Shown: in pieces, positions 1 through 7,272 of the stretch
Layout: every line of letters starts with the position of its first letter
Numbering within the stretch: position 1 is the stretch's first letter
Assembly: GCA_946629205.1 (NCBI GenBank)
Contig: CAMOXP010000004.1
Span: forward strand, 1-20,785
Length of the DNA: 20,785 nucleotides
Origin: an uncultured Bacillota bacterium
Lineage (GTDB): Bacteria; Bacillota; Clostridia; Peptostreptococcales; Anaerovoracaceae
Direction: 5' to 3'
Program-made: the position numbers and the translations under genes
The notes under the pieces: generated by a model
Seen by the model: only the letters and a program-made list of their open reading frames with translations
Database searches by the model: none
What the model was told of the DNA's origin: nothing

Positions 1-33
1 AACCCCGGGACTAGAATGTTCCGGGGTTTTTTC
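1..33 (+). terminator. Rho-independent terminator of a gene upstream of the window
   Basis: AACCCCGG and CCGGGGTT form a stem around a short loop, followed directly by TTTTTT. The gene it terminates lies outside the window. The murE promoter begins right after it, so murE starts a new transcription unit. Confidence 0.85.
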
Positions 34-45
34 TTGTGGGGTTTA

Positions 46-54
46 TGGTATAAT
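46..54 (+). promoter_or_regulatory. Extended -10 promoter for murE operon
   Basis: TGGTATAAT is an extended -10 (TGn followed by a perfect TATAAT). No good -35 is visible because that position falls in the T-run of the upstream terminator, which is compatible with an extended -10 promoter. Transcription would start near position 61, giving a leader of about 35 nt before murE. Confidence 0.65.
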
Positions 55-95
55 CATAATGGATTAATATTGCAACGGAGGCAAATGAAGATAAT

Positions 96-1622
96 ATGAA
101 ACTGAGAGATTTACTGGAAGATCTGAACTATGAAATACTGAACGAGGGGCCGGCAGGTCTGGATACGGATGTGGCGGACATTGTCCTCGATTCGAGAAAG
201 ACAGAGCCTGGGGTTCTGTTCACCTGCATCAAAGGCGCCGTGGTCGACGGTCATAAATTCGCGCCGGATGTTGCTGCGAAAGGCGCGGCAGTCATCGTCG
301 TCGAGGACGAGGTCGAACTGCCGGCAGGTACCGCGCCTGCAGTCGTGAAAGTTCCGGACAGTCGCTACGCACTGGCATGCATCAGCGCAGCCTGGTTCGG
401 CCATCCTGCCGAAAAGCTCAAGACGATCGGCATCACCGGCACCAAAGGCAAAACCACCACGACCTACATGGTCAAGGCGATCCTGGAAAACACCGGCCAC
501 AAGGTCGGCCTGATAGGAACTATTGAAGCAGACACGGGTTCGCGGACGATCCCGGCAGCAAACACGACGCCGGAGTCCTATCTGGTCCAGAAGTACTTCG
601 CCGAGATGGTGGAAAACGGCTGCGACTGCGTGGTCATGGAGGCATCCTCACAGGGCTTCATGCTCCACCGTACAGCAGGATTCACCTTTGACTACGGCAT
701 CTTCACCAACATCGAGCCCGATCACATTGGACCGAACGAGCACCGGGATTTCGAGCATTATCTCGAATGCAAGAAGATGCTCCTCAACCAGTGCCGTGTG
801 GGTATCGTCAACCGGGACGATGAGCATCTGGCGCAGATCCTGGAGGGAGCAGGCTGCCAGATCGAGACCTACGGAATCGGTGCTCCCGGAAGCGAATCGG
901 GCAGCAGCGCGGATGCTCCGAAACTGGTCGACCCTGCGACAGACCTCAGAGCAGAGGACATGGAGCTCGTATCCCGTCCGGGATATCTGGGCATCAAATA
1001 CCACGTGAAAGGCATGATGGACTTCCCGGTGGAGATCGACATCCCGGGCAAGTTCAGCGTCTACAATTCACTGACCGCCATCGCCATCTGCAGGCACTTC
1101 GGCGTCAGCCCTGAAGCAATCACGGAAGCGTTGAAGGGCATCCATGTGAAAGGCCGCGTCGAACTCATCAAAGTCAGCGATGATTTTGCACTGATGATCG
1201 ATTACGCACATAACGCAATGGCACTGCAGAGCCTGCTCGAGACTTTGCGCGAATACAACCCGCACAGGCTCGTGACCGTCTTCGGATGCGGCGGCAACCG
1301 CGCCCGCGACCGGCGTTTCGAAATGGGAGAAGTCTCCGGTAAACTGGCGGACCTGACCATCATCACCAGCGACAATCCGCGGAACGAAGACCCGCAGGCG
1401 ATCATCGATGACATCAAAACGGGCATCGGCAAAACCGACGGCAAGTACGTCGAGATCATCAACCGCAAAGACGCCATGAAGTACGCCATTGAGCACGGCG
1501 AGCCGGGCGACATCATCATCTGCGCCGGCAAAGGCCATGAGACTTACCAGGAAATCAACGGAGTGAAACACGACATGGACGAACGCGTCCTGATCAAGGA
1601 AATATTGGAGGAACTGAAATGA
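96..1622 (+). CDS. murE: UDP-N-acetylmuramyl-tripeptide synthetase (MurE), probably meso-diaminopimelate-adding
   Basis: This cytoplasmic Mur ligase adds the third residue of the peptidoglycan stem peptide to UDP-MurNAc-L-Ala-D-Glu, using ATP. The 508-residue length is normal for MurE. The N-terminal UDP-binding domain carries LDSRKTEPG and LFTCIKG (about residues 31-47). The ATP loop GTKGKTTT lies at about 115-122, and YLECKKMLL holds the lysine usually carbamylated in Mur ligases. DNPRNEDP at about 426-433 is the signature that in characterised enzymes selects meso-diaminopimelate rather than lysine, which agrees with the ddh gene at 18.06 kb. GGAGG (77-81) sits 14 nt before this ATG, a long spacing. 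A four-codon frame (85-99) begins nearer to it and its TGA overlaps the murE ATG. The murE stop overlaps the next start (ATGA), so the two genes are probably translationally coupled. Confidence 0.93.
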   Translation: MKLRDLLEDLNYEILNEGPAGLDTDVADIVLDSRKTEPGVLFTCIKGAVVDGHKFAPDVAAKGAAVIVVEDEVELPAGTAPAVVKVPDSRYALACISAAWFGHPAEKLKTIGITGTKGKTTTTYMVKAILENTGHKVGLIGTIEADTGSRTIPAANTTPESYLVQKYFAEMVENGCDCVVMEASSQGFMLHRTAGFTFDYGIFTNIEPDHIGPNEHRDFEHYLECKKMLLNQCRVGIVNRDDEHLAQILEGAGCQIETYGIGAPGSESGSSADAPKLVDPATDLRAEDMELVSRPGYLGIKYHVKGMMDFPVEIDIPGKFSVYNSLTAIAICRHFGVSPEAITEALKGIHVKGRVELIKVSDDFALMIDYAHNAMALQSLLETLREYNPHRLVTVFGCGGNRARDRRFEMGEVSGKLADLTIITSDNPRNEDPQAIIDDIKTGIGKTDGKYVEIINRKDAMKYAIEHGEPGDIIICAGKGHETYQEINGVKHDMDERVLIKEILEELK

Positions 1623-2998
1623 AACAATACGACATCATCATAGCAGGAGCGGGCGCCAGCGGCGTATTTATGAGCTACGAACTGGCCAAGCTGAAAGTGA
1701 ATGCGAAGGTACTGGTCCTGGACAAGGGCAGCCGGCTTGAAGAGAGGGTCTGCCCGATCAAGCGTGGCCTGACGAAAAGCTGCGTCAAGTGCAATCCATG
1801 CCATATCATGAACGGATACGGCGGCGCGGGAACGCTTTCCGACGGAAAGTACAACATCACAACACAGTTCGGCGGCGACCTGCACAACTACGTGGGCGTG
1901 GATAAGGCAATGGAACTCATGGAGTATGTGGACGAAGTCCTCTGCAGCATGGGCGGGGCATCTGCCAAGCTCTACTCCACCGGCAACTCCCAGCTGAAGA
2001 CCGAGTGCCTCAAGTACGACCTGCATCTGCTGGAAGCCAAAGTCCGGCATCTGGGAACAGACCGCAACGTCAGGATCCTCGGCGAAATGTACAACTACTG
2101 CAAAGACAAGATCGACATGCAGTTCCACACTGTTGTTTCCGATGTGACGCGGGAAGAGGACGGAACTTTTGTCGTGACGACGACCGCCGGAGAACAATTC
2201 AGCTGCCGCGATCTGGTGCTGGCCACCGGACGTTCCGGCTCCAAGTGGATCTCCCAGATTTGCGACAAGATGGGCGTGGAGCAAAAGAAGAACCGTGTGG
2301 ACATCGGCGTGCGCGTCGAACTGCCGGCGGAGATCTTCAAGCACATTACAGATGACGTTTATGAAAGCAAGATCATCTATCAGACAGATAAGTACAATGA
2401 CCTGGTCAGGACATTCTGCATGAACCCGTACGGCGAGGTCGTATCCGAAAACACCAACGGAATCGTGACAGTCAACGGACACAGCTACGACGATCCGTCC
2501 CTGCACACGCAGAACACCAACTTCGCTCTGCTTGTATCGAACCACTTCACGGAGCCGTTCGACGACAGTAACGAGTACGGCGAATCCATCGCCAAGCTTT
2601 CCAATATGCTGGGCGGCGGCGTACTGCTCCAGCGGTTCGGCGATCTGGTCAAAGGACGCCGTTCCAGCGAACGCAGGATGCGCAAGTGCTTCACACAGCC
2701 GACCCTTCAGGCAACGCCGGGAGACCTTTCCCTGGTTATCCCGAAGCGGCAGCTGGACGACATCATCGAAATGATTTATGCGCTGGATAAGATCGCGCCG
2801 GGAACAGCCAACGAAGACACGCTGCTCTACGGCGTCGAGGTCAAGTTCTACAATTCCGTCGTGCGCGTGGATGGAAACTTGGAAACCTCTGTGCCGAATA
2901 TGTACGCCTTGGGCGATGGATCCGGCGTGACCCACTCCCTGTCCCAGGCGTCCGCCAGCGGCGTGCACGTAGCCAGGATCCTGGCAGAGAAGTATTGA
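1619..2998 (+). CDS. FAD-dependent dehydrogenase/oxidoreductase, COG2509-like
   Basis: A 459-residue flavoprotein of unknown substrate. The N-terminus is a Rossmann FAD site with GAGASG at residues 10-15 followed by an acidic strand end (VLVLDKG). A cysteine cluster follows (C45, C55, C58, C61) and runs into NGYGGAGTLSDGKYN, a pattern I associate with the COG2509 'uncharacterised FAD-dependent dehydrogenase' family. LVLATGRSG and the C-terminal MYALGDGSGVTHSLSQA complete the usual FAD/NAD(P) oxidoreductase layout. The four cysteines could bind an Fe-S cluster or act as redox thiols; sequence alone cannot decide. The start ATG overlaps the murE stop, and murE supplies the ribosome site (GGAGG about 10 nt upstream). 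The link to cell-wall synthesis is positional only. The C_GCAxxG_C_C gene follows after 33 nt and is probably co-transcribed. Confidence 0.8.
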   Translation: MKQYDIIIAGAGASGVFMSYELAKLKVNAKVLVLDKGSRLEERVCPIKRGLTKSCVKCNPCHIMNGYGGAGTLSDGKYNITTQFGGDLHNYVGVDKAMELMEYVDEVLCSMGGASAKLYSTGNSQLKTECLKYDLHLLEAKVRHLGTDRNVRILGEMYNYCKDKIDMQFHTVVSDVTREEDGTFVVTTTAGEQFSCRDLVLATGRSGSKWISQICDKMGVEQKKNRVDIGVRVELPAEIFKHITDDVYESKIIYQTDKYNDLVRTFCMNPYGEVVSENTNGIVTVNGHSYDDPSLHTQNTNFALLVSNHFTEPFDDSNEYGESIAKLSNMLGGGVLLQRFGDLVKGRRSSERRMRKCFTQPTLQATPGDLSLVIPKRQLDDIIEMIYALDKIAPGTANEDTLLYGVEVKFYNSVVRVDGNLETSVPNMYALGDGSGVTHSLSQASASGVHVARILAEKY

Positions 2999-3031
2999 TC
3001 CGTTGACCAAGCCAGTTGAGGAGGAAACACC

Positions 3032-3595
3032 ATGAGTGATGTAACGAAGTTATGTGATACCGCGCCGGCCACCACTGGGGCCGCAGGGTCCGCGCCGGCA
3101 GCCACTAAGCCTGACCCTGACGCGTGGAAGAAGCAGCTGGAGGGCAAGAGCGAGAAGGTACAGAAAGCGCTGATCAACCACCACAGCAGATACAACTGCG
3201 CCCAGTCAGTCGCGTGTGCTTTTGCATCAGATTTAGGGTATGATGAAGCGGAAGTCTTTGCTATGATGGAAGCCTTTGGTTTCGGTATGGGAACCATGAG
3301 CGTCTGCGGCGCCGTCTCAGCCATGACTGCCGTCGCCGGCATGAAGGAGTCCTGCACCGAGCCGGGCAACTCTTCCACCAAGAAGAAATCCTATGCCATT
3401 TCGAAGGCCATGCACAAGGCTTTTACAGAGAAGAACGGCTCCGTCATCTGCCGCGACATCAAAGGCGTCGACACTAAGAAAGTCCTGCGGTCATGCGATG
3501 GCTGCATCATGGATGCAGCCGAGATCATCGAGCAGTATCTGAACGGCGAGCTGGAAATCCCCGAACCGAAGAAACCGGCAGGGGGCGCGAAATAG
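3032..3595 (+). CDS. C_GCAxxG_C_C family putative redox protein
   Basis: A 187-residue protein with the spaced cysteine pattern of the C_GCAxxG_C_C family (Pfam 'putative redox-active protein'): C56 in RYNCAQSV, C92 in SVCGAVSAM, C140 in VICRD, then C155 and C158 in RSCDGCIMDA. Members are common in anaerobic Clostridia and are thought to bind metal or carry redox-active cysteines; no reaction is established. The first 35 or so residues are an Ala/Pro/Thr-rich low-complexity extension that looks disordered and has no hydrophobic core for a signal peptide. AGGAGG (3019-3024) with 7-nt spacing fixes the start. It is the last gene of the murE transcription unit, 33 nt after the flavoprotein, so a redox partnership is possible but unproven. 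Confidence 0.8.
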   Translation: MSDVTKLCDTAPATTGAAGSAPAATKPDPDAWKKQLEGKSEKVQKALINHHSRYNCAQSVACAFASDLGYDEAEVFAMMEAFGFGMGTMSVCGAVSAMTAVAGMKESCTEPGNSSTKKKSYAISKAMHKAFTEKNGSVICRDIKGVDTKKVLRSCDGCIMDAAEIIEQYLNGELEIPEPKKPAGGAK

Positions 3596-3718
3596 ATCTG
3601 GTCGTGCCTGTTCCCGCGGCGACGCGGAGAAATCAAGCCTCCGGACGTGTCCGCGGCACGCATGGCGGCACAGTTTTGCCAGACAATGCCCGCAGTAACA
3701 CAGCGACATAGTTCTGTT

Positions 3719-3748
3719 AAATCGGTGTCCGCAGCGGCATCGGTTTTT
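3719..3748 (+). terminator. Rho-independent terminator ending the murE operon
   Basis: AAATCGGTG(T)CCG pairs with CGGCATCGGTTT around a CAG loop, with one bulged T and G-U pairs, followed by a run of five T. The T-run overlaps the stop codon of the convergent gene (TTA, 3747-3749), so this tail-to-tail junction is very compact. The 120 bases between the C_GCAxxG stop and this hairpin contain no recognisable feature. Confidence 0.7.
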
Positions 3749-4571
3749 AGAATCCGAAAAACATGTGCTCGATCTGGTCGACGACTTTCGCAATAAGCTG
3801 ACTGTCAGTCCCATAATGGGGGTCATCGCTTGTTACGAAGAAATTCTTGTTCAGAACAAAGCCTTCCCGAAAGTACCAGTGGCATTTCTCGCCGAAATCC
3901 ATAGCGTACTTGAGACTACCCAGTTTCCCAAGATGCTCAATAATAATGATCGTTCCATCAAGACATTGAATCATGAAATCCGGATAAAGCATTTTGATAT
4001 TCCCGTCCTGATCCACGATTTCCATCGCACAGTCATAGCGGAACAGAATCCCGCGTCCCTTCATCAGGTTGTACCAGATGCACTCCCCCTTGGAACGCTG
4101 GCGGGTCCCGTCTTCTGCGTAAATCTCCGCTTCGGGAAATGGATATGTATTCTTGGGATAGTCTGCATTTGCCCACTTCCGGACTTCCTCATAGCGTTGA
4201 TTAAAAGAGTTCTCCCTCAACGCGATACGATAAGCCCGGGGCATTTCCGAGAGAATCGTTGCGAAGTCATATTTCTGATACTGCCTGGCAAGCCTCTGCA
4301 GTAGTTTCCGGTCATGGAGCAAGCGGGCCAACCTTTTCTCCTGAAACTTGATGGAAACGAGTTCACGGACAGGAGCTGAATCAAGAGGTCCGAGATAGAG
4401 TATGCGCTCAGGTTCTCCTTTTTTCTGCCACCTTTCATAGGCATAGACTTGATGCACTCGTTTCTGCAGCTTCAGACTGCCTCGCCCGGTTGCATCAGAG
4501 CGACTTAAATCAATGAACCTCTGAATTCGCTCCTGCTCGACTTTTATCGCTTCAATGAACATATCTTTCAT
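3747..4571 (-). CDS. Stand-alone PD-(D/E)XK-like nuclease-fold protein of unknown function
   Basis: A 274-residue protein, not a named enzyme that I recognise. The N-terminal half is charged and helical (KVEQERIQRFIDLSR; a Leu/Arg/Lys-rich stretch around residues 78-98) and may be coiled or nucleic-acid binding. The C-terminal half has a restriction-endonuclease-like arrangement: E163 in RSKGECIWYNLM, a strand with LFRYD, D198 in LYPDFMI, and E212 in IIIIEHLG. The last motif has E-H-L-G instead of the usual E-x-K, a variant I recall from small hypothetical proteins in Clostridia ('PDF...EHFG'). The reading frame extends upstream to a TTG at 4670 through the leader hairpin. The ATG at 4571 is preferred because AGGAGG (4583-4588) precedes it by 11 nt. 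No methyltransferase, helicase or transposase is adjacent, so it is not an evident restriction system. The gene has its own strong promoter. Confidence 0.65.
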   Translation of the reverse strand: MKDMFIEAIKVEQERIQRFIDLSRSDATGRGSLKLQKRVHQVYAYERWQKKGEPERILYLGPLDSAPVRELVSIKFQEKRLARLLHDRKLLQRLARQYQKYDFATILSEMPRAYRIALRENSFNQRYEEVRKWANADYPKNTYPFPEAEIYAEDGTRQRSKGECIWYNLMKGRGILFRYDCAMEIVDQDGNIKMLYPDFMIQCLDGTIIIIEHLGKLGSLKYAMDFGEKCHWYFREGFVLNKNFFVTSDDPHYGTDSQLIAKVVDQIEHMFFGF

Positions 4572-4613
4572 AATCCTAAACCCCTCCTGAAATCGGCGAT
4601 TTTCCGTTGTGTC

Positions 4614-4752
4614 CCTTCTGACGAAAAAGTGTATTCCTATAGGAACAAACAAATTCCAGAAAAGGTACAAGGTTTCGACAGTTAAGGGAGATATTTTGTA
4701 CCTTCTCTTGAAAATATGTATTCCTATAGGAATACACTTTTCATTGAGAAGG
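4614..4752. repeat. Large imperfect foldback (nested inverted repeats) in the leader of the nuclease-like gene
   Basis: The region is symmetric about position 4683 with no gaps. Outer arms 4625-4645 and 4721-4741 are perfect 21-bp inverted copies (AAAAGTGTATTCC then TATAGGAA). Inner arms 4658-4670 and 4696-4708 match at 12 of 13 (AGAAAAGGTACAA versus AGAGAAGGTACAA). Matching resumes outside at 4614-4619 versus 4747-4752. Each outer arm is itself a palindrome (TTCCTATAGGAA), and the right copy extends to an 18-bp perfect palindrome (4718-4735). An isolated half-site GGAATACAC follows at 4751-4759. It could be a transcript hairpin, paired operators, or a MITE-like element without a transposase. 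Confidence 0.8.
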
Positions 4753-4799
4753 AATACACCTGCTTACATTATCCCATCCAAAGGCTGGATAGCATGTAT

Positions 4800-4828
4800 A
4801 ATATACCATAAATGGTAAATATTGTCAA
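4800..4828 (-). promoter_or_regulatory. Strong sigma-A-type promoter for the nuclease-like gene, with palindrome in the spacer
   Basis: On the minus strand TTGACA (4823-4828) is separated by exactly 17 bp from TATATT (4800-4805), preceded by TGG, giving an extended -10. The palindrome TACCAT-AA-ATGGTA (4804-4817) fills the spacer and touches the -10, a normal place for a repressor operator. Predicted transcription start is near 4793, giving a leader of about 220 nt before the ATG at 4571. The regulator is not identifiable. Confidence 0.7.
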
Positions 4829-4832
4829 ACAA

Positions 4833-4876
4833 GAAAAAGGGGATAGCCCGAGGTTACTCCACTTTTAGGGCCTTTT
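4833..4876. other. Possible weak hairpin/terminator between divergent units
   Basis: AAAAAGG (4833-4839) can pair with CCTTTTT (4870-4876), and an inner GCCC can pair with GGGC, so a stem with a T-rich end is possible on either strand. The pairing is interrupted and no gene clearly needs it. Apart from this, the promoter and foldback upstream of the nuclease-like gene and the racemase terminator, the stretch 4572-5051 contains nothing I recognise. Confidence 0.25.
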
Positions 4877-4921
4877 TAGATAATATGAACCAACCGGCTC
4901 CATAATGCCTATTTCCAAACG

Positions 4922-4951
4922 AAAAATCCGGGAGGCGCTTCTCCCGGATTT
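4922..4951 (-). terminator. Rho-independent terminator of the racemase gene
   Basis: Read on the minus strand, AAATCCGGGAG pairs perfectly over 11 bp with CTCCCGGATTT around a 6-nt loop and continues into a T-run (TTTTT, 4922-4926 complement). It lies about 100 nt beyond the racemase stop codon. Confidence 0.85.
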
Positions 4952-5051
4952 GTTCTTCAACTTAGCAGTGTCGGCTGAGGGCGTTATGGTGGAGTCAACG
5001 CTGCCGCTCCTGAATGACACATGCACGGTCATGCACGTTAGAAGACGGCAA

Positions 5052-6164
5052 TCACTCTCCCACGAACACCTTCTCAATATTCGCGGAATTCGTGAGGTAC
5101 ACCATGGTGGAGTACTTGAGGTCGAACTCGATGATGTCGCCGACCTTGAGGTCACCGCCCTGATCGACCAGATCCTGGATGTCCAGGATGGTGTGGTCGG
5201 AGGAGGCGCCCAGGATCTCGATGCCTTCCATGCGCGGCAGGAGATCGTCGGGATCACCGTAGTCGCATTTGCCGAGGGCGATCAGCGCCCGGCGGCGGAT
5301 TCCACGGTCCTCATATTCTATTTGATGTCCGAAGGCGTCGAATCCACGTTCCCCGACTGGGTGGGACGGCTTGTCTTTGACTTCGATGACTTCCGCCTGG
5401 AGTGTGAACACATCCTGATGCATCGCAGACAGATCATACCCGTAAAGAACCGGCAGGTCGTAGGCGAGCAGGATCGCTTCGCCGATGCGCAGCATGTTCA
5501 CGCGCTCCGGAAGGTTACCGTCCAGGACACGCATGAAGGAGCTGGTCGCACCGCCGGACAGGATTTCCAGGGGACGGCCAAGAGCCGCTTCGATCCGGTC
5601 CGCGACCTCGATCAGTTCTCCGATTTTCTCAGGGGTCGCGACGATGGACCCGTAGCAGCCGACGTTGAAGCCGACGCCTGCCAGATGAAGATTGGCAAGT
5701 TCTTTCTCAACAGTCAGAGCAGCCGCAACCATCTCATCCTTGTCCCACCAGCCTTCGCGCAGGTCGCCGCAGTCCGCCATCAGGATAACGTTATGGATCT
5801 TACCCTGCTCCCCGGCGCATTTATCCAGTTCCCGCAGCACGACCATCTCGCTGTTCAGGCTGTAGTCGCAGTACCGGACGATGTCTTCTGCTTCGCTGAG
5901 CATCGGGATGCGGACCATGAGCAGCGGCGTTTTGAAGCCCTCTTCCTTCAGCGCTGCCAGCTGTTCGAGACGGGAAGACGCGATGAATTTCACGCCTGCT
6001 TTTTCGTACTCGCGGGCGCAGGGAACCAGTCCCGTGCAGCCTTTGATGACGCCTGCGATCTCGACGCCCTCGTCGGCGCAGAGCCCTTTCACGTATTCTA
6101 TATTATGTCTGAGTTTCCCCAGATCCACTACCAGTTTCGGGTAGCCGTGTTTGATGTATGCCAT
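5052..6164 (-). CDS. PLP-dependent amino-acid racemase, ornithine/alanine racemase family (COG3457)
   Basis: A 370-residue cytoplasmic enzyme with the alanine-racemase-type TIM barrel N-terminal domain and a C-terminal beta domain. YPKLVVDLGKLRHNIEYV at the start and the PLP-lysine context AGVIKGCTG (K42 by count) are typical, as are IASSRLEQL, LMADCGDLREGWW and LRIGEAILL. The closest characterised relative I know is the ornithine racemase Orr of Acetoanaerobium (Clostridium) sticklandii, but other COG3457 members act on other amino acids. None of the oxidative ornithine pathway genes (ora, orb, ord) is nearby, so no symbol is assigned. AAGGAGG (6175-6181) precedes the ATG by 10 nt. It diverges from hom, so the two may share a control region of about 100 bp. 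Confidence 0.82.
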   Translation of the reverse strand: MAYIKHGYPKLVVDLGKLRHNIEYVKGLCADEGVEIAGVIKGCTGLVPCAREYEKAGVKFIASSRLEQLAALKEEGFKTPLLMVRIPMLSEAEDIVRYCDYSLNSEMVVLRELDKCAGEQGKIHNVILMADCGDLREGWWDKDEMVAAALTVEKELANLHLAGVGFNVGCYGSIVATPEKIGELIEVADRIEAALGRPLEILSGGATSSFMRVLDGNLPERVNMLRIGEAILLAYDLPVLYGYDLSAMHQDVFTLQAEVIEVKDKPSHPVGERGFDAFGHQIEYEDRGIRRRALIALGKCDYGDPDDLLPRMEGIEILGASSDHTILDIQDLVDQGGDLKVGDIIEFDLKYSTMVYLTNSANIEKVFVGE

Positions 6165-6190
6165 TGTGTTTGATCCTCCTTACGCATATC

Positions 6191-6218
6191 AGTATAGCAT
6201 TAAATGCACCTATGCAAA
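6191..6218 (-). promoter_or_regulatory. Probable promoter of the racemase gene
   Basis: On the minus strand TATACT (6191-6196) is a good -10. A 16-bp spacer leads to TTTGCA (6213-6218), a weak -35. The 97-bp racemase-hom intergenic region must also hold a plus-strand promoter for hom; TACACT at 6234-6239 is the best -10 seen, with no convincing -35. Confidence 0.5.
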
Positions 6219-6261
6219 AGCAGGAAAGTACGTTACACTAACATGCGGGAGGGAGAAAATT

Positions 6262-7272
6262 ATGAAAACGATCAGGATCGCACTCATCGGCTACGGAAAC
6301 GTCGGACAGGCCTTTGCACGGATGCTGAAACGCCGGGAGATATATCTCAAGGATACATTCAATGCAAAAGCAATCATCACCGGGATCTGCACCAGGAGTC
6401 GGGGCGCCGTCATCAAGTCGGAAGGCATCGATACCGAGGCTCTGACCGACGACATGTTCGACAAAGGAAAGGATGCTTTTGCAGTCATAGAGTCGGGAGA
6501 ATATGATGTGATGGTGGAGCTGACGCCGATCAATATCATGACGGGGCAGCCTGCGACGAACCACGTGCGCAGGGCGCTGGGTCTGGGCAAGCATGTCATC
6601 ACGGCCAACAAAGGACCAGTCGCGTGGGACTACCGGGAGCTCCGCGACCTGGCAAAAGAAAAGGGCGTGCAGTTTTTGCATGAGGCGACGGTCATGGACG
6701 GAACGCCGGTTTACAACCTGGCGAAGGAAACGCTGATGGGCTGCGAGATCACAGAGGTCAGCGGCATCTTCAACGCGACGACGAATTTCATCCTGACGGA
6801 GATGGAGAAGGGAGTCAGCTTCGAAGACGCGGTCGAGGAAGGCCGGCGGCAGGGTTTCGTGGAAGCGGACGCGAGCATGGACATCGACGGCTGGGACGCG
6901 GCGGCCAAGCTGACGGCGCTGATGAACGTGCTGATGGACGTGCAGATCACCCCTTTGGAAATCGACAGGACCGGCATCAGCGAGATCACGCGGGGGGATA
7001 TCGAGAACGCCAGGACCCAGGGCAAGCGCATCAAACTGCTTTGCAGGGGATGGGTAGAAGGTGAAAGGCCGGTCGGTGTTGTGAGGCCCACACTTGTGGA
7101 CGAAGGATCTCTGCCAACCACTATGCACGGAACCGCGTCTTATGTTACAATCGACACGGATCTTATGGGCGCCACAACTATTATCGAGCAGCCCTTTGAG
7201 CCGGAAATCGACCATACAGCTTATGGGGTGCTGAGCGATCTGCTCAGGATCCTGACGGAGACAAAAGAATGA
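6262..7272 (+). CDS. hom: Homoserine dehydrogenase (no ACT domain)
   Basis: Catalyses NAD(P)H-dependent reduction of aspartate semialdehyde to homoserine, the branch point to threonine and methionine. From the ATG at 6262 the product is 336 residues. The N-terminal Rossmann loop is IGYGNVGQAF (residues 8-17). ITANKGPVAW, LHEATVMDGTPVYN, VSGIFNATTNFIL and EADASMDIDGWDAAAKL are the usual family blocks, including the active-site lysine in the last. The frame is open back to 6151, but the extra 37 residues overlap the divergent racemase start and lack homology features. GGAGGGAG (6248-6255) supports 6262. There is no C-terminal ACT domain, so feedback control by threonine through ACT is not expected. 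The stop TGA overlaps the next ATG (ATGA), coupling it to a secreted protein, an unusual partner. Confidence 0.9.
   Translation: MKTIRIALIGYGNVGQAFARMLKRREIYLKDTFNAKAIITGICTRSRGAVIKSEGIDTEALTDDMFDKGKDAFAVIESGEYDVMVELTPINIMTGQPATNHVRRALGLGKHVITANKGPVAWDYRELRDLAKEKGVQFLHEATVMDGTPVYNLAKETLMGCEITEVSGIFNATTNFILTEMEKGVSFEDAVEEGRRQGFVEADASMDIDGWDAAAKLTALMNVLMDVQITPLEIDRTGISEITRGDIENARTQGKRIKLLCRGWVEGERPVGVVRPTLVDEGSLPTTMHGTASYVTIDTDLMGATTIIEQPFEPEIDHTAYGVLSDLLRILTETKE

Noticed and set aside
1544..3010. Long open frame on the minus strand (488 codons)
   Set aside because: It is fully antisense to the well-supported flavoprotein gene, gives no family motifs and reads as low-quality His/Val/Asp-rich protein; it results from GC-biased codon use of the real gene.
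3747..4571. Type II restriction enzyme of a restriction-modification pair
   Set aside because: No DNA methyltransferase gene occurs in the window.
4614..4752. Inverted repeats as the ends of an insertion sequence
   Set aside because: Only about 75 bp lie between the outer arms, with no transposase frame; at most a MITE-like remnant.
4905..6173. 422-codon plus-strand frame opposite the racemase
   Set aside because: The racemase motifs on the minus strand are unambiguous, and the frame runs through the racemase terminator without a ribosome site.
6151..6261. N-terminal extension of homoserine dehydrogenase to 6151
   Set aside because: The extension overlaps the racemase start and its promoter and has no conserved residues; GGAGGGAG supports the ATG at 6262.
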